Below are positions 47,567 through 56,807 of a stretch of 64,000 nucleotides of DNA, one piece after another. The notes under the pieces are model-generated. The model made no database searches, was not told the origin of the DNA, and saw only the letters and a list, made by a program, of their open reading frames with translations. The translations under genes and the position numbers were made by a program. Source of the stretch: an uncultured delta proteobacterium (GTDB lineage Bacteria; Desulfobacterota; Desulfovibrionia; Desulfovibrionales; Desulfovibrionaceae). Within the stretch, counting starts at the first letter, position 1; the number at the start of each line of letters is the position of its first letter. The stretch is taken from positions 2,085,486-2,149,485 of the forward strand of contig LT599018.1 of NCBI GenBank assembly GCA_900079685.1. The letters run 5' to 3'.

Positions 47567-50500
47567 TCATGCGCCGCTTTGTGAAAAATACCGCCGCAGT
47601 TTCTCGCCCACCACGTCCATATCCAGGGGCTTGCCCAGGTGGTCGTTCATCCCGGCGGCCAGGCATTTTTCGATATCTTCCCTAAAAACGTTGGCCGTCA
47701 TGGCTATGATGGGAATAGTCAGCGCCTTTGGCGTACCGAGCGCCCGGATGCGGCGGGTCGCCTCCAGCCCGTCCATGACGGGCATCTGCACGTCCATCAG
47801 GATCATGTCGTACCGGTCCTGGTTTTCGCTGAACATGACGAACGCTTCCTTCCCATTCGTCGCGCAGTCGATTTCCAGTTGCGTCGGCTCCAGCAGGGCC
47901 AGGCAGATTTCGCGGTTGATCGCCACGTCTTCGGCCAAAAGCACATGGCGGCCGGGGAAGGAGTCCGTCACGCGGCACGGCGTCTCTTCCTCGGGGAGCG
48001 CGCCGAGCCCGAGACATTCGTTGATACAGTCGGCGATATCCGACCGGAACATGGGTTTGGGCAAGAAACGGTCCACCCCGGCGGCCTTGGCTTCCCCCGC
48101 GATGACGCCCCATTCCACCGAGGATATCATGGTGACCACGGCCTTGCCCCCGCTCAGTTCCCGTATTTTTCGCGACAGTTCGATGCCGTTCATGCCGGGC
48201 ATTTTCCAGTCTATGAAATAGATGTCGTAATGCACGCCCTTTTCAAGCAGCGCCAGAGCTTCCGCCCCGCCGGGAACGACGTCGCACGCGATGCCGAAGC
48301 CCGCCGCCGTTTCCGCGAAGTATTCCCGGGTCTCGGCATCGTCGTCCGCGGCCAGGACGCGGATATTTTTCCAGTTCACACCGGCATCCAGGCTGCTTTG
48401 CCGTTCCGCCCCGCCCCTGGCGATCCGGACCGTGAAGATGAACGTCGCGCCTTTCCCGAGTTCCGACTCGATCCAGATTTGCCCGCGCATCAGGTCCACG
48501 ATCCGTTTCGAAATCGCAAGGCCGAGCCCGGTCCCGCCGAAATCGCGGGAGGTGCTGCTGTCCGCCTGCTGAAACGCCTGGAACAGCCGCGCCTGTTGCT
48601 CGTGGCTTATGCCTATGCCGGTATCGGCCACCTCGAAGCGGATGACGCACTCGCCGTCCTTTTCCTCGACCAGGCTGGTGTCCAGCCGGATGGAGCCGTT
48701 TTCCGGCGTGAATTTCACCGCGTTGGAGAGCAGGTTCGTCAAAACCTGCGCCAGCCGCTGATCGTCCCCGGACAGCCTGCGCGGGATATTCTTGTCCACG
48801 GTCACGTGGAAATCCTGCTTTTTCTCGTCCACGCGGAAGTTGATGAAGTTGACGACCTTGCGCAGCATCCGCTCGAAGTCGAAGTCCATGACCGAAAGTT
48901 CGAGCTTGTTCGCCTCGATCTTGGACATATCCAGAATATCGTTGACGACCCCCAGAAGATGGGTGGAGGCGTCCTCAATCTTTTTAAAGGCGTAGTCTTT
49001 CTTTTTCATGTCGGGGGCGGCCTTCCCGATGGAGGTCATGCCGATGACCGCGTTGAGGGGCGTACGCATCTCATGGCTCATGTTGGAGAGGAAATCGCTC
49101 TTTGCCCGGCTCGATTCCTCCGCCTGTTCCTTGGCCGCGACGAGCATTTCGTTCAAGGTCTTCAGGTTGCGGTTTTTTTCCTCCAGCTCCCTGGCGTAAT
49201 TCTGCAATTTCGTGACGAGCTCGTTGATCCTCTCGGCCATGACCTTGAACGCCCCGGCCAGGACGCCGATTTCGCCGCCCCGGCTTTGGGGCACGTCGAT
49301 GTCAAACTGGCCCTCGCCGAGGGCCTTGGCGGTTTTCGCCAGCACGAGCACCGGCTTGGTGACGCTGCGCGCTATAAGATACAAGAGGGCGGCGATAAAG
49401 CAGATGGAGACGAGCGACACCGCCATGACGTAATTCCGGATGCTGTCGGCGGATTTGAGCACCTCGGTCATGGGCACGTTGACCGCCACGGACCAGGGGT
49501 TTGTCGCCGCGCTGAGCCGGACGGGCATGTAAACCGTGTAAAAGTCCTTGCCGCTGACGATGTGCAGTTTCCCGCCCTTGATGGCGCTTCTGGCCTCCGC
49601 GGCCTCACGCAGCGTTGCCGGGACGGCGGAAAGCATCTCCCCGGCCAGGTCCGGAGAAATGGCGGGCCAGGCCAGGGGCGCGGCTTTGGGGTCAGCGGCG
49701 TTGTCCCGCAGGTTTTTCATAAAGGCCGCAAGCGCGTCGCGATCTTTCACCCGGGCCTCGTCCGCCTGTTCCGCGAGCAGGTTTTTCTCCAGGTACATCT
49801 GGGCGTATTGCAGCACCGCGTCCCGTTTTTGCGGATCGTTAACGACCATATCGCGAAGTGCTGTTTCCCGGATGTCCCGCGCGAGATACTGCTTGTCCGG
49901 GTGCGCCACGATTGCGCCGGAGTTTGAAAAAATTTCCGTATATTCGCCCGTTCCGCGCGTGTCGACGCGCGACACCATTTCCTGGAGCTTGTCGAGGACG
50001 ATATCGGAAGAAATGATGCCGATGAACTCCCCTTTGTGCAGAATGGGAAAAATCATGCTGGCCAGCATGACGGTCCGGCCCTGCACCTCGTAGGGATACG
50101 GGTCGGTGAGGTATTCCTGCTTCGTCCGTTTGGGCACGATCCACCAGTCCGCAATATCAATATCGTACAGGGGCTGCACCTGGATGGTGTCGCCGGATTT
50201 GTTCCAGTACGGCGCATAGCGTCCCGTCTCGTCATACTCCGGTTTTTTCCCGGCGTACTCGGCGTCTTTTCCGTCAAGGGCGTTCGGTTCGTACCCGATG
50301 CAGAAGGCGGTTATGTATTCTTTTTGCAGCAGGGCGCGTTTCAGGATGTCGTTCATCAGCGTCCGGTCGGTAACCTCATGTTCCTTCAGCGTTTCAAACA
50401 CGACCGAGAGCGTTTCCGAGGTTACCCGCGCCCCTTGCAGTTCCGCCGTGATTTCGTTTTTGTACTTTTCCGCCGTTTCCTTGGCCAGGATGAACGCATC

Positions 50501-50620
50501 CGCCTTTGCCGCGCCGATGCTCCTGCTGGAAACGATCATGACGACGGACAGAAACGACACCACCACGACCGCGGTGACCAGGAAGAATATCTTTGTCTTG
50601 AGATTCAAACGAGTAAACAT
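47567..50620 (-). CDS. Hybrid sensor histidine kinase with Cache sensor and two receiver domains
   Basis: The 1017-residue membrane kinase has a first membrane helix (11-31), a large periplasmic double-Cache region (about 40-390, with YWNKSGDTIQVQPLYDIDIADWW) and a second helix (398-418). A HAMP domain follows (419-470), then HisKA with H516 in SNMSHEMRTP and HATPase with NLLSNAVKF and GGTGLGLAISKR. Two receiver domains (aspartates in YFIDWKMPG and ILMDVQMPV) follow, with no separate Hpt domain. It is divergent from the EAL gene. Confidence 0.92.
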   Translation of the reverse strand: MFTRLNLKTKIFFLVTAVVVVSFLSVVMIVSSRSIGAAKADAFILAKETAEKYKNEITAELQGARVTSETLSVVFETLKEHEVTDRTLMNDILKRALLQKEYITAFCIGYEPNALDGKDAEYAGKKPEYDETGRYAPYWNKSGDTIQVQPLYDIDIADWWIVPKRTKQEYLTDPYPYEVQGRTVMLASMIFPILHKGEFIGIISSDIVLDKLQEMVSRVDTRGTGEYTEIFSNSGAIVAHPDKQYLARDIRETALRDMVVNDPQKRDAVLQYAQMYLEKNLLAEQADEARVKDRDALAAFMKNLRDNAADPKAAPLAWPAISPDLAGEMLSAVPATLREAAEARSAIKGGKLHIVSGKDFYTVYMPVRLSAATNPWSVAVNVPMTEVLKSADSIRNYVMAVSLVSICFIAALLYLIARSVTKPVLVLAKTAKALGEGQFDIDVPQSRGGEIGVLAGAFKVMAERINELVTKLQNYARELEEKNRNLKTLNEMLVAAKEQAEESSRAKSDFLSNMSHEMRTPLNAVIGMTSIGKAAPDMKKKDYAFKKIEDASTHLLGVVNDILDMSKIEANKLELSVMDFDFERMLRKVVNFINFRVDEKKQDFHVTVDKNIPRRLSGDDQRLAQVLTNLLSNAVKFTPENGSIRLDTSLVEEKDGECVIRFEVADTGIGISHEQQARLFQAFQQADSSTSRDFGGTGLGLAISKRIVDLMRGQIWIESELGKGATFIFTVRIARGGAERQSSLDAGVNWKNIRVLAADDDAETREYFAETAAGFGIACDVVPGGAEALALLEKGVHYDIYFIDWKMPGMNGIELSRKIRELSGGKAVVTMISSVEWGVIAGEAKAAGVDRFLPKPMFRSDIADCINECLGLGALPEEETPCRVTDSFPGRHVLLAEDVAINREICLALLEPTQLEIDCATNGKEAFVMFSENQDRYDMILMDVQMPVMDGLEATRRIRALGTPKALTIPIIAMTANVFREDIEKCLAAGMNDHLGKPLDMDVVGEKLRRYFSQSGA

Positions 50621-50707
50621 ACTTCACCTTGCTGCCCCAGAGGTTCGCGGGACTCTTAGTTCTCCCAGAATATTCCTTTTTTACTATTCGTCAAAAGAAA
50701 ACAGCAC

Positions 50708-50744
50708 AAAAAACTCCCTCTCCGGCAAAAGGCCGGGAGAGGGA
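50708..50744 (-). promoter_or_regulatory. Intrinsic terminator in the leader of the kinase gene
   Basis: Reading the minus strand, an 11-bp stem with one bulge (TCCCTCTCCCGGC region, 50715-50744) is followed by six Ts, about 90 bases before the kinase ATG. A terminator in front of a gene implies either a short upstream transcript (roughly 50745-50870) or conditional read-through. No known riboswitch class was recognised. Confidence 0.6.
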
Positions 50745-50881
50745 CGCGGGGCGCGCGCCGGATGCACGCAAACGGTACGGAAACCCGCGTCGGCGCTCAC
50801 GTGTTTTCCCGGGGCGTCCTGCTTCTCCCGCAAAATTAGATCCTCTTAAAAAAGATATAACGCCCTTGTGCCCCGAACACG

Positions 50882-50910
50882 TTGACCCCGGATAAAACTC
50901 CACATACAAC
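50882..50910 (+). promoter_or_regulatory. Candidate promoter of the EAL-domain gene
   Basis: TTGACC at 50882-50887, a 17-base spacer and TACAAC at 50905-50910 lie about 40 bases upstream of the start codon. Confidence 0.55.
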
Positions 50911-50950
50911 TTACAATAGGATCTCTCCCTTTAACACGGAAGGTGGCGCC

Positions 50951-53425
50951 ATGATGAATGCTGAACGGTACTTTCTTTTCCAGTCGGATTTTTGGGAGCA
51001 GTTTTTTCCCTTTCTCCGCAGCGGAAAGAAAGCGGTCCGCCATGCCGGCGCCAGACCGAAATCATATGGGAACGCGACCCTCCTGGCTCCCTCCGAGGCT
51101 CTGGACATGAACCGCGTCTATCTTTTGGCCCTGGGAACCATCGTGGTTTTTATGGCCTTCAGCCTGCTGTTCATTTTCCATACCGCCCGGCTGAGCCGGG
51201 ATGACACCATCGGCCACATCCAGGCGGCGACCCGGCAAACCAAGCTCGCCATAGAAGAGCATGTTGCTGAAGAATTCGCGACGCTTATGGCGGCATCCGT
51301 CGTGGCGGAAAACCGGGACTTGCTGGCGGAGGATGATGCTTTGTACGGCCTGATGAAAGGCTTGTGCGCCTATAACGCCTATGTGGCCGTGGGCTTTGCG
51401 GACGCGGAAAGGCAGACGGTCTGGCTGGACCGGCATGGCCGGCAATACCGTTCCAGTCTTTTCAATGAAGATTTCATCCACCAGGCGCTGGCCAATAAAA
51501 AAACGGTCAGCAAATCACGCTGGGATGAAGCCAGCGACAGTATGGTCAATTTCTATGCTGTTCCTGTTTACGCCCCCGGGACCAATACGGTAAAGGGCGT
51601 GCTTTTCGCGGCCGACCCGGAAGAGGAACTGCTCAACTTTATCGACCGGTCTTTATACGCGGGCAAGGGTCTGGCCCATATTATCGACCGCAACGGCAAG
51701 TATATCCTCAAGTCCAAAAGCCCGCTGGTGCCGCCAACAGGCAGCAGCATTTTCTCCCCGTACACGCTGCCCGACGAAACCAAGCGGCAGCAGCTTCTTG
51801 CCAGCCTGGCGGCGGGCGAGAGCGGGCACCTGGAACAGCCCGTTAACGGGGAAAACCGGTTCGTCGCCTATACGCCGCTGAACATAAACGATTGGTATGT
51901 CTTTTACGCCGTGCCGGAAAACATGGTCAGCGCCGGGCTGAAGAGCGTCACCTCGGGAGCCACAACGATCATCGTCATCGCCATGGCTGTTTTCGCCTCG
52001 CTCATTCTGCTCATCCGCCACGTCAACAACAAAGCGCGGCGGACACTGGAGACCGCGGCCTTTGTCGATCCGGTCACCGGCGGGAGCAGCTACAGTAAAT
52101 TTCTGCTGGATGCGGCCGCCATCCTGCGCAAAGCCGGTAAAACAAACTACGCCCTTCTGTACGCCGATATTGAGGATTTCCGGTATATAAACGACCTGCT
52201 CGGGCGTGAGGCGGGCGACCGGCTGCTGCGCTACTGGGCAAAATTTATGCAGGAGGTTACGCAGGAAGGCGAGGCTTTCTGCCGGCTCAACGGCGATATT
52301 TTCGTGGCGTTGCGCCGGTATAAAAGCAGGCAGGAACTGGAGAAGCGCTTCATGAGCCTGGTGCACCACCTCGCCGTATACCCGGAAATCCTGTCCCGGG
52401 GCTACAAGGTGGAGGTAGCCTGCGGCGTCTATCTGACAGGGGAGACTGATGAACGGCTCAGCGTGCATGATATGCTGGACAGGGCCATCACGGCGCAAAA
52501 ATCGGTCAAGAGGAAAAATGGCGTAAGGAGGCTGTGTTACTATTCCCGCGAAATGCGCGAGCAAAAACTGTGGGAAGCGGAAGTGGAAGCCACGATGGAA
52601 GGCGCGCTGGAAAACGGGGAATTCCACCTCTACCTCCAGCCCAAGATAGCCATCCAGGACGGCGACCGCATCATGGGGGCGGAAGCGCTCGTGCGGTGGA
52701 TTTCGCCGGAAAAGGGCACCGTGCCGCCCGGCCGGTTCATTGAGCTTTTTGAACGGAACAACTTCATCGTCAAGCTGGACCGGTTCGTGTTCGAAGCCGC
52801 CTGCAGGCATTACCGGGAAACGGTGCTGGAAGGACCCGCCCCGCCGTACATACTCTCGGTCAACGTGTCCAGGCTGAGCCTCATGCAGCCCGATTTCAGC
52901 GGGACATACGCCCAGATCAAGGACCGTTTCAAGCTGCCCGACGGGTGCATGGAGTTGGAGTTCACGGAAAGCCTCGTCTTTGAGAACCACGCCCTCCTGC
53001 AATCCATTGTGGCGGATTGCAAGCGCAGGGGCTTTCTCTGCTCGCTGGACGACTTCGGCGCCGGGTACTCCTCGCTCAATCTGCTCAAGTCCCTCCACGT
53101 CGACATGCTGAAACTGGACAGGCAGTTTTTCCAGTACGACCACAACGCCGAGCGCGGGCGCGAGCTGGTACGGAACATCGTCGTCATGGCAAAGGCCCTG
53201 GACATGAAAACCGTGGCCGAGGGCATAGACGCGCCGGACCAGGTGGCGGAACTGCGGGATATGGGCTGCGACGCCATCCAGGGATATGTTTTCGCCAAGC
53301 CCATGCCGGTTGAGGATTTCCGGCACTTTTCCGTAACATGGCAGCGCGCCAGGGACGAAGAGAAATCTCTCCGGGACCCGGAAAGGTCGGAGAGCGAGGA
53401 GCTTGAGCTGGAATCAGCCGTGTAA
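50951..53425 (+). CDS. Cache-sensing GGDEF-EAL protein, probable c-di-GMP phosphodiesterase
   Basis: The 824-residue membrane protein has a helix near residue 55, a periplasmic Cache-like sensor (to about 345) and a second helix. A GGDEF domain follows whose signature is replaced by LNGDIF, so it is probably not a cyclase. The EAL domain (from about 560) is intact: GAEALVRW, ELEFTESLVF, LDDFGAGYSSLNLL, DRQFF and DAIQGYVFAKPM. It likely hydrolyses c-di-GMP in response to an extracellular ligand. The start at 50951 follows GGAAGGTGG. Confidence 0.9.
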   Translation: MMNAERYFLFQSDFWEQFFPFLRSGKKAVRHAGARPKSYGNATLLAPSEALDMNRVYLLALGTIVVFMAFSLLFIFHTARLSRDDTIGHIQAATRQTKLAIEEHVAEEFATLMAASVVAENRDLLAEDDALYGLMKGLCAYNAYVAVGFADAERQTVWLDRHGRQYRSSLFNEDFIHQALANKKTVSKSRWDEASDSMVNFYAVPVYAPGTNTVKGVLFAADPEEELLNFIDRSLYAGKGLAHIIDRNGKYILKSKSPLVPPTGSSIFSPYTLPDETKRQQLLASLAAGESGHLEQPVNGENRFVAYTPLNINDWYVFYAVPENMVSAGLKSVTSGATTIIVIAMAVFASLILLIRHVNNKARRTLETAAFVDPVTGGSSYSKFLLDAAAILRKAGKTNYALLYADIEDFRYINDLLGREAGDRLLRYWAKFMQEVTQEGEAFCRLNGDIFVALRRYKSRQELEKRFMSLVHHLAVYPEILSRGYKVEVACGVYLTGETDERLSVHDMLDRAITAQKSVKRKNGVRRLCYYSREMREQKLWEAEVEATMEGALENGEFHLYLQPKIAIQDGDRIMGAEALVRWISPEKGTVPPGRFIELFERNNFIVKLDRFVFEAACRHYRETVLEGPAPPYILSVNVSRLSLMQPDFSGTYAQIKDRFKLPDGCMELEFTESLVFENHALLQSIVADCKRRGFLCSLDDFGAGYSSLNLLKSLHVDMLKLDRQFFQYDHNAERGRELVRNIVVMAKALDMKTVAEGIDAPDQVAELRDMGCDAIQGYVFAKPMPVEDFRHFSVTWQRARDEEKSLRDPERSESEELELESAV

Positions 53426-53428
53426 CCG

Positions 53429-53487
53429 CCCCGTAAACGCTTCAAAGGCTCGCCGCATCGCGGCGAGCCTTTGAAGCGTTTACGGGG
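53429..53487. terminator. 28-bp perfect hairpin after the EAL gene
   Basis: The left arm begins CCCCGTAAACGCTTC at 53429 and pairs perfectly over 28 bases with the right arm ending at 53487. The loop is three bases (ATC). No U-tract follows on either strand. It is the longest perfect inverted repeat at any gene end in this window. Confidence 0.75.
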
Positions 53488-53649
53488 GATGATGTTTGCC
53501 GCGCGCCCGGCCGGGCCGCATTACGAAGATCTCCCGGATAATAATTTTAAAGGTTTTGGGGCTCGGCTATGGATTGTAAATCCCGTGAAAAACGGAGCCC
53601 GGCATGTAATGACTGTGAAAAAACACCACAATCGATAGAGGAGCGTGTC

Positions 53650-54093
53650 ATGAAACCAATCAAAAAAATTATCTGCCCAGTAGACGTGTACGACTTTCAG
53701 CCGGAAGCCGCGGAATATGCCCTGACCCTGGCCAACGCCCTGGAGGCGAAAATTCTTGTTGTCTATGTGCTGGAACCGGTGCCCCCCCGGTATATCGAAG
53801 GCTATGCCTTCCGGATAGAAGCCGAAGAAAAGAAGATGCTGCAGAACGCCGAGACGAAAATGGCGGAAGTCATGTCCCATTTTTGCAGCATCTGCCAGGA
53901 TAAGGGCGAGGTTGTCGTCGGCTACGCCGCCGATAAAATTCTCGAAATCGCGAAAGATCGCGACGGCGACATCATCGTCATGGCCAGCCACTGCCGCTCG
54001 CTTGTCTGCAGGGCCGTTCACGGCTCGGTCACGAACCAGGTGCTCGCCAACTCGAACATTCCCGTGCTGGTCGTGTACCCCGAAGAAAAGTAG
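53650..54093 (+). CDS. Universal stress protein (UspA family)
   Basis: The 147-residue protein starts MKPIKKIICPVDVYDFQPEA and has the UspA fold, with KILVVYVLEPV after the first helix. The C-terminal nucleotide-binding stretch is altered (ASHCRSLVCRAVHGSVTNQVL, then IPVLVVYP), keeping the GS of GSVT. GAGGAGCG precedes the ATG at 53650. It appears monocistronic, followed by a hairpin. Confidence 0.88.
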   Translation: MKPIKKIICPVDVYDFQPEAAEYALTLANALEAKILVVYVLEPVPPRYIEGYAFRIEAEEKKMLQNAETKMAEVMSHFCSICQDKGEVVVGYAADKILEIAKDRDGDIIVMASHCRSLVCRAVHGSVTNQVLANSNIPVLVVYPEEK

Positions 54094-54189
54094 CGGCGGT
54101 TCCCGCTATCATCGCCGCCCGCGCGGCAAGCATTTTTGCGTTGAGCGCCAACTGCGCCGCGAACCCGATCCCCCACAACGAGAGCCGGA

Positions 54190-54228
54190 AAATCCAAGGG
54201 CCTGCCGTCAAACAGCAGGCCCTTGGAT
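54190..54228 (+). terminator. Terminator after the universal stress gene
   Basis: A 15-bp perfect stem (AATCCAAGGGCCTGC with its complement) surrounds a 9-base loop. AT follows and no long U-run is present. Confidence 0.65.
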
Positions 54229-54337
54229 TATCTGGCCGTCATAATACAAAAATGGATACTTATTTTCGTATTAAAATACTATCTATCATGCGCCGTAAAA
54301 ACTAACCATTTTATATCTATTATATAATTAAATTACA

Positions 54338-54369
54338 AAAACTGCCTGCACGGAATTTCAGGCAGTTTT
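54338..54369 (+). promoter_or_regulatory. Terminator-like hairpin in front of the autotransporter gene
   Basis: AAAACTGCCTG (54338-54348) pairs perfectly with CAGGCAGTTTT (54359-54369), about 100 bases before the start codon. It follows a very AT-rich stretch (54240-54337) that probably contains the promoter. It may be an attenuator of the autotransporter transcript or the end of a short upstream RNA. Confidence 0.5.
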
Positions 54370-54466
54370 CAGCCTCATTTGCCGTTTTATGGAGACGTTC
54401 CGGCCATAGAAAAAACCGTATCGCCATCGCATTGAGACCGCGCGGCGCACTTTCGGAGAATGAACC

Positions 54467-56569
54467 ATGAAAATCTTCCCGGCTCTCGCTACTTGTTTAT
54501 CCCTCATGCTGGCGGCCGCTTCGCCGGCTTTGGCCGCGGACATCACCTACCCCGGCTACCCTTTGGGCCCCGACTTTGAAAACAAATCCGACTCTCTTTT
54601 TCCGCCCGCTTCCAGCCCCTCCGGCAATACAGTCACCATAACTGGCGGTTCCATCGCGGAGGCATACAGTTCCCAGGTTCTCAGCGGCGATGTGTCCGGC
54701 AACGCGCTGACCATCACCGGAGGCGTCGTCAATGGAAGCATTTGGGGCGCCGCCACCCATAACGGCACGGCTTTCAACAACACCGTGACCATGAGCGGCG
54801 GCAGCGTTGTGAGTGACGTGCACGGGGCGTATTCGCAAGGCGGCGACGCCACCAATAACCGGACCGTCATCACCGGCGGCCGTGTCGGCAGAATCGCTTA
54901 CGGCGCACAGGCGGACAGCGGCGGCAACGCCATCGGCAACGAAGTTTCGCTTTCCGGCGACGCCGTGGTGACCAGCGCAAGAGGAGGCTGGGCCAGCAGC
55001 GGCAATGCCCTGAACAACAGGGTATATCTGGACGGCAACGCCTCCGTGGGCTTCCTCACCGGCGGAGAATCAGGTGGCGTTGCGGGCTCGACCAGCGGGA
55101 ACCTGGCTTCCGGCAACGAAGTCCACGTGCTGGGCGGGTCCGTATCCACGCGCATACGGGGCGGCCACACTTACAACGGCGACGCGGTGAACAACCTGGT
55201 ACGCATCCATTCCCCGGCGTATCTGGCTCCCACCGTGGATATTCACGGCGGGGATACCACCGTTGCGGGCGGCGACGTGTTCACCGGCAACACCCTGGAC
55301 GTACTGGCTTTTCGCGGCACGGTGAACAGCGTGCAAAACTTTCAGTTCTACAACTTCTCCCTGCCCGGCTCACTCGGCAACGGGCAAACCCAGGTCGGCA
55401 TCGCCGGAGCCGCCGCCACGGATTTGACGAACGCCACGGTGACCCTCCTCGGCGTGGAGGGCGGCGGCATCATCTTGCAGCCGGGCGACAGCGTCACGCT
55501 CCTCGGCGAGGCCACCGGCATGGCGGATTTCACCACCAGCGTCCCCAAGGGGTCGCTGCTCACGTATGATTTTCTGGTCTCCACCGCCAGCGGCGCATTG
55601 ACGGCGAGCCTCAGCAAGGCGGAACTCGTCCCCGGGTCCGCCGCTCTGCCCGAGGGGCGCATAGCGGGTCTCGCCTTCGCCAACCAGGGGGCGGATCTGA
55701 TCGTCGGGCCCGGCATGGCCGGGGCTTTGGCCTGCGCCATGCCCGGCGAAGGCTGGAACACGTTTGGCGCGACGCAGGGCGGCTGGTCGCGCTACAAGAC
55801 GGGCTCGCACGTGGATGTGGGCGGCGTTTCCCTGCTGGCCGGGCTGGCCCGGAAAACCCCGCTGCCGGTGGGCAACCTCACGCTGGGCGGTTTTTTAGAA
55901 GCCGGATGGGGCGAGTATGACACGCACAACAGCTTCAACAACGCGGCGTCGGTGAACGGGGACGGCGACACCCGCTATTACGGCGGCGGCATCCTGGGCT
56001 GCCTTGAGTTGTCCAACGGCCTGTACATGCAGGCATCCGGCCGCGTGGGCCGGGCGGACACGCACTTCTCTTCCGGCGATATGCGCGACGGCATGGGCCA
56101 GGAGGCGCGGTACGATTACGGCGCGCTGTATTACGGCGCGCACGCGGGCATCGGGTATCTTTTCCGGTTCAACGAGCGGGCGCTGTTGGATGTTTCCTCA
56201 AAGTATCTCTGGACGCGCCTGGAGGACGATAACACGCATTTGAGCACGGGCGAGTCCGTGCATTTCAGCTCGTCCGAGTCCCAGCGCTGGCGCACCGGGG
56301 CGCGTTTTTCCCATGCCGTGACGGGCACGGTCACGCCCTATATCGGCGCGGCCTATGAATATGAGTTTGACGGCAAGGCCAGAGCAACGGCTGAAGGATA
56401 CAGGCTGCGTTCCGCCGATCTCAAAGGCGGCACGGGCATCGGCGAGGCGGGTATTTCCATAATGCCCGCCCACGGGGAAGGCGGCCTGACCCTGGACCTG
56501 GGCATACAGGGGTATGTGGGAACGCGCGAAGGCCTGACCGGCAGCGTGCAGCTCAAGTGGGAGTTCTAA
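54467..56569 (+). CDS. Autotransporter with repeat passenger
   Basis: The 700-residue protein has a signal peptide (MKIFPALATCLSLMLAAASPALA). The passenger (residues 25-300) is built of imperfect units around GNxVTITGG and GNALNN, expected to form a beta-solenoid. The C-terminal 12-strand autotransporter barrel (from about 440) ends in SVQLKWEF. It should reach the cell surface by type V secretion. CGGAG precedes the ATG. Adhesion is a plausible role but not shown. Confidence 0.88.
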   Translation: MKIFPALATCLSLMLAAASPALAADITYPGYPLGPDFENKSDSLFPPASSPSGNTVTITGGSIAEAYSSQVLSGDVSGNALTITGGVVNGSIWGAATHNGTAFNNTVTMSGGSVVSDVHGAYSQGGDATNNRTVITGGRVGRIAYGAQADSGGNAIGNEVSLSGDAVVTSARGGWASSGNALNNRVYLDGNASVGFLTGGESGGVAGSTSGNLASGNEVHVLGGSVSTRIRGGHTYNGDAVNNLVRIHSPAYLAPTVDIHGGDTTVAGGDVFTGNTLDVLAFRGTVNSVQNFQFYNFSLPGSLGNGQTQVGIAGAAATDLTNATVTLLGVEGGGIILQPGDSVTLLGEATGMADFTTSVPKGSLLTYDFLVSTASGALTASLSKAELVPGSAALPEGRIAGLAFANQGADLIVGPGMAGALACAMPGEGWNTFGATQGGWSRYKTGSHVDVGGVSLLAGLARKTPLPVGNLTLGGFLEAGWGEYDTHNSFNNAASVNGDGDTRYYGGGILGCLELSNGLYMQASGRVGRADTHFSSGDMRDGMGQEARYDYGALYYGAHAGIGYLFRFNERALLDVSSKYLWTRLEDDNTHLSTGESVHFSSSESQRWRTGARFSHAVTGTVTPYIGAAYEYEFDGKARATAEGYRLRSADLKGGTGIGEAGISIMPAHGEGGLTLDLGIQGYVGTREGLTGSVQLKWEF

Positions 56570-56807
56570 GCCGGAAGCGGCGGCGAGCGCGTGAAATTTC
56601 AAGGGGGCCCAGCCGCTGTGCGGGCCTGACCGGCCGGCCGCTCTCCAGGCCTTCTTTTCACGTGCAATCTATATAATATGCCGAGAAGAAATACGTGATA
56701 CTATACATCCTGCATGTGTTGTGCCGCAATACATGCGGGAATGCTCCCGCATGCCGGAATTTCGGGCGCGGCATAGTATGAAAAAATTGCGCGGACGGAG
56801 AACACAT

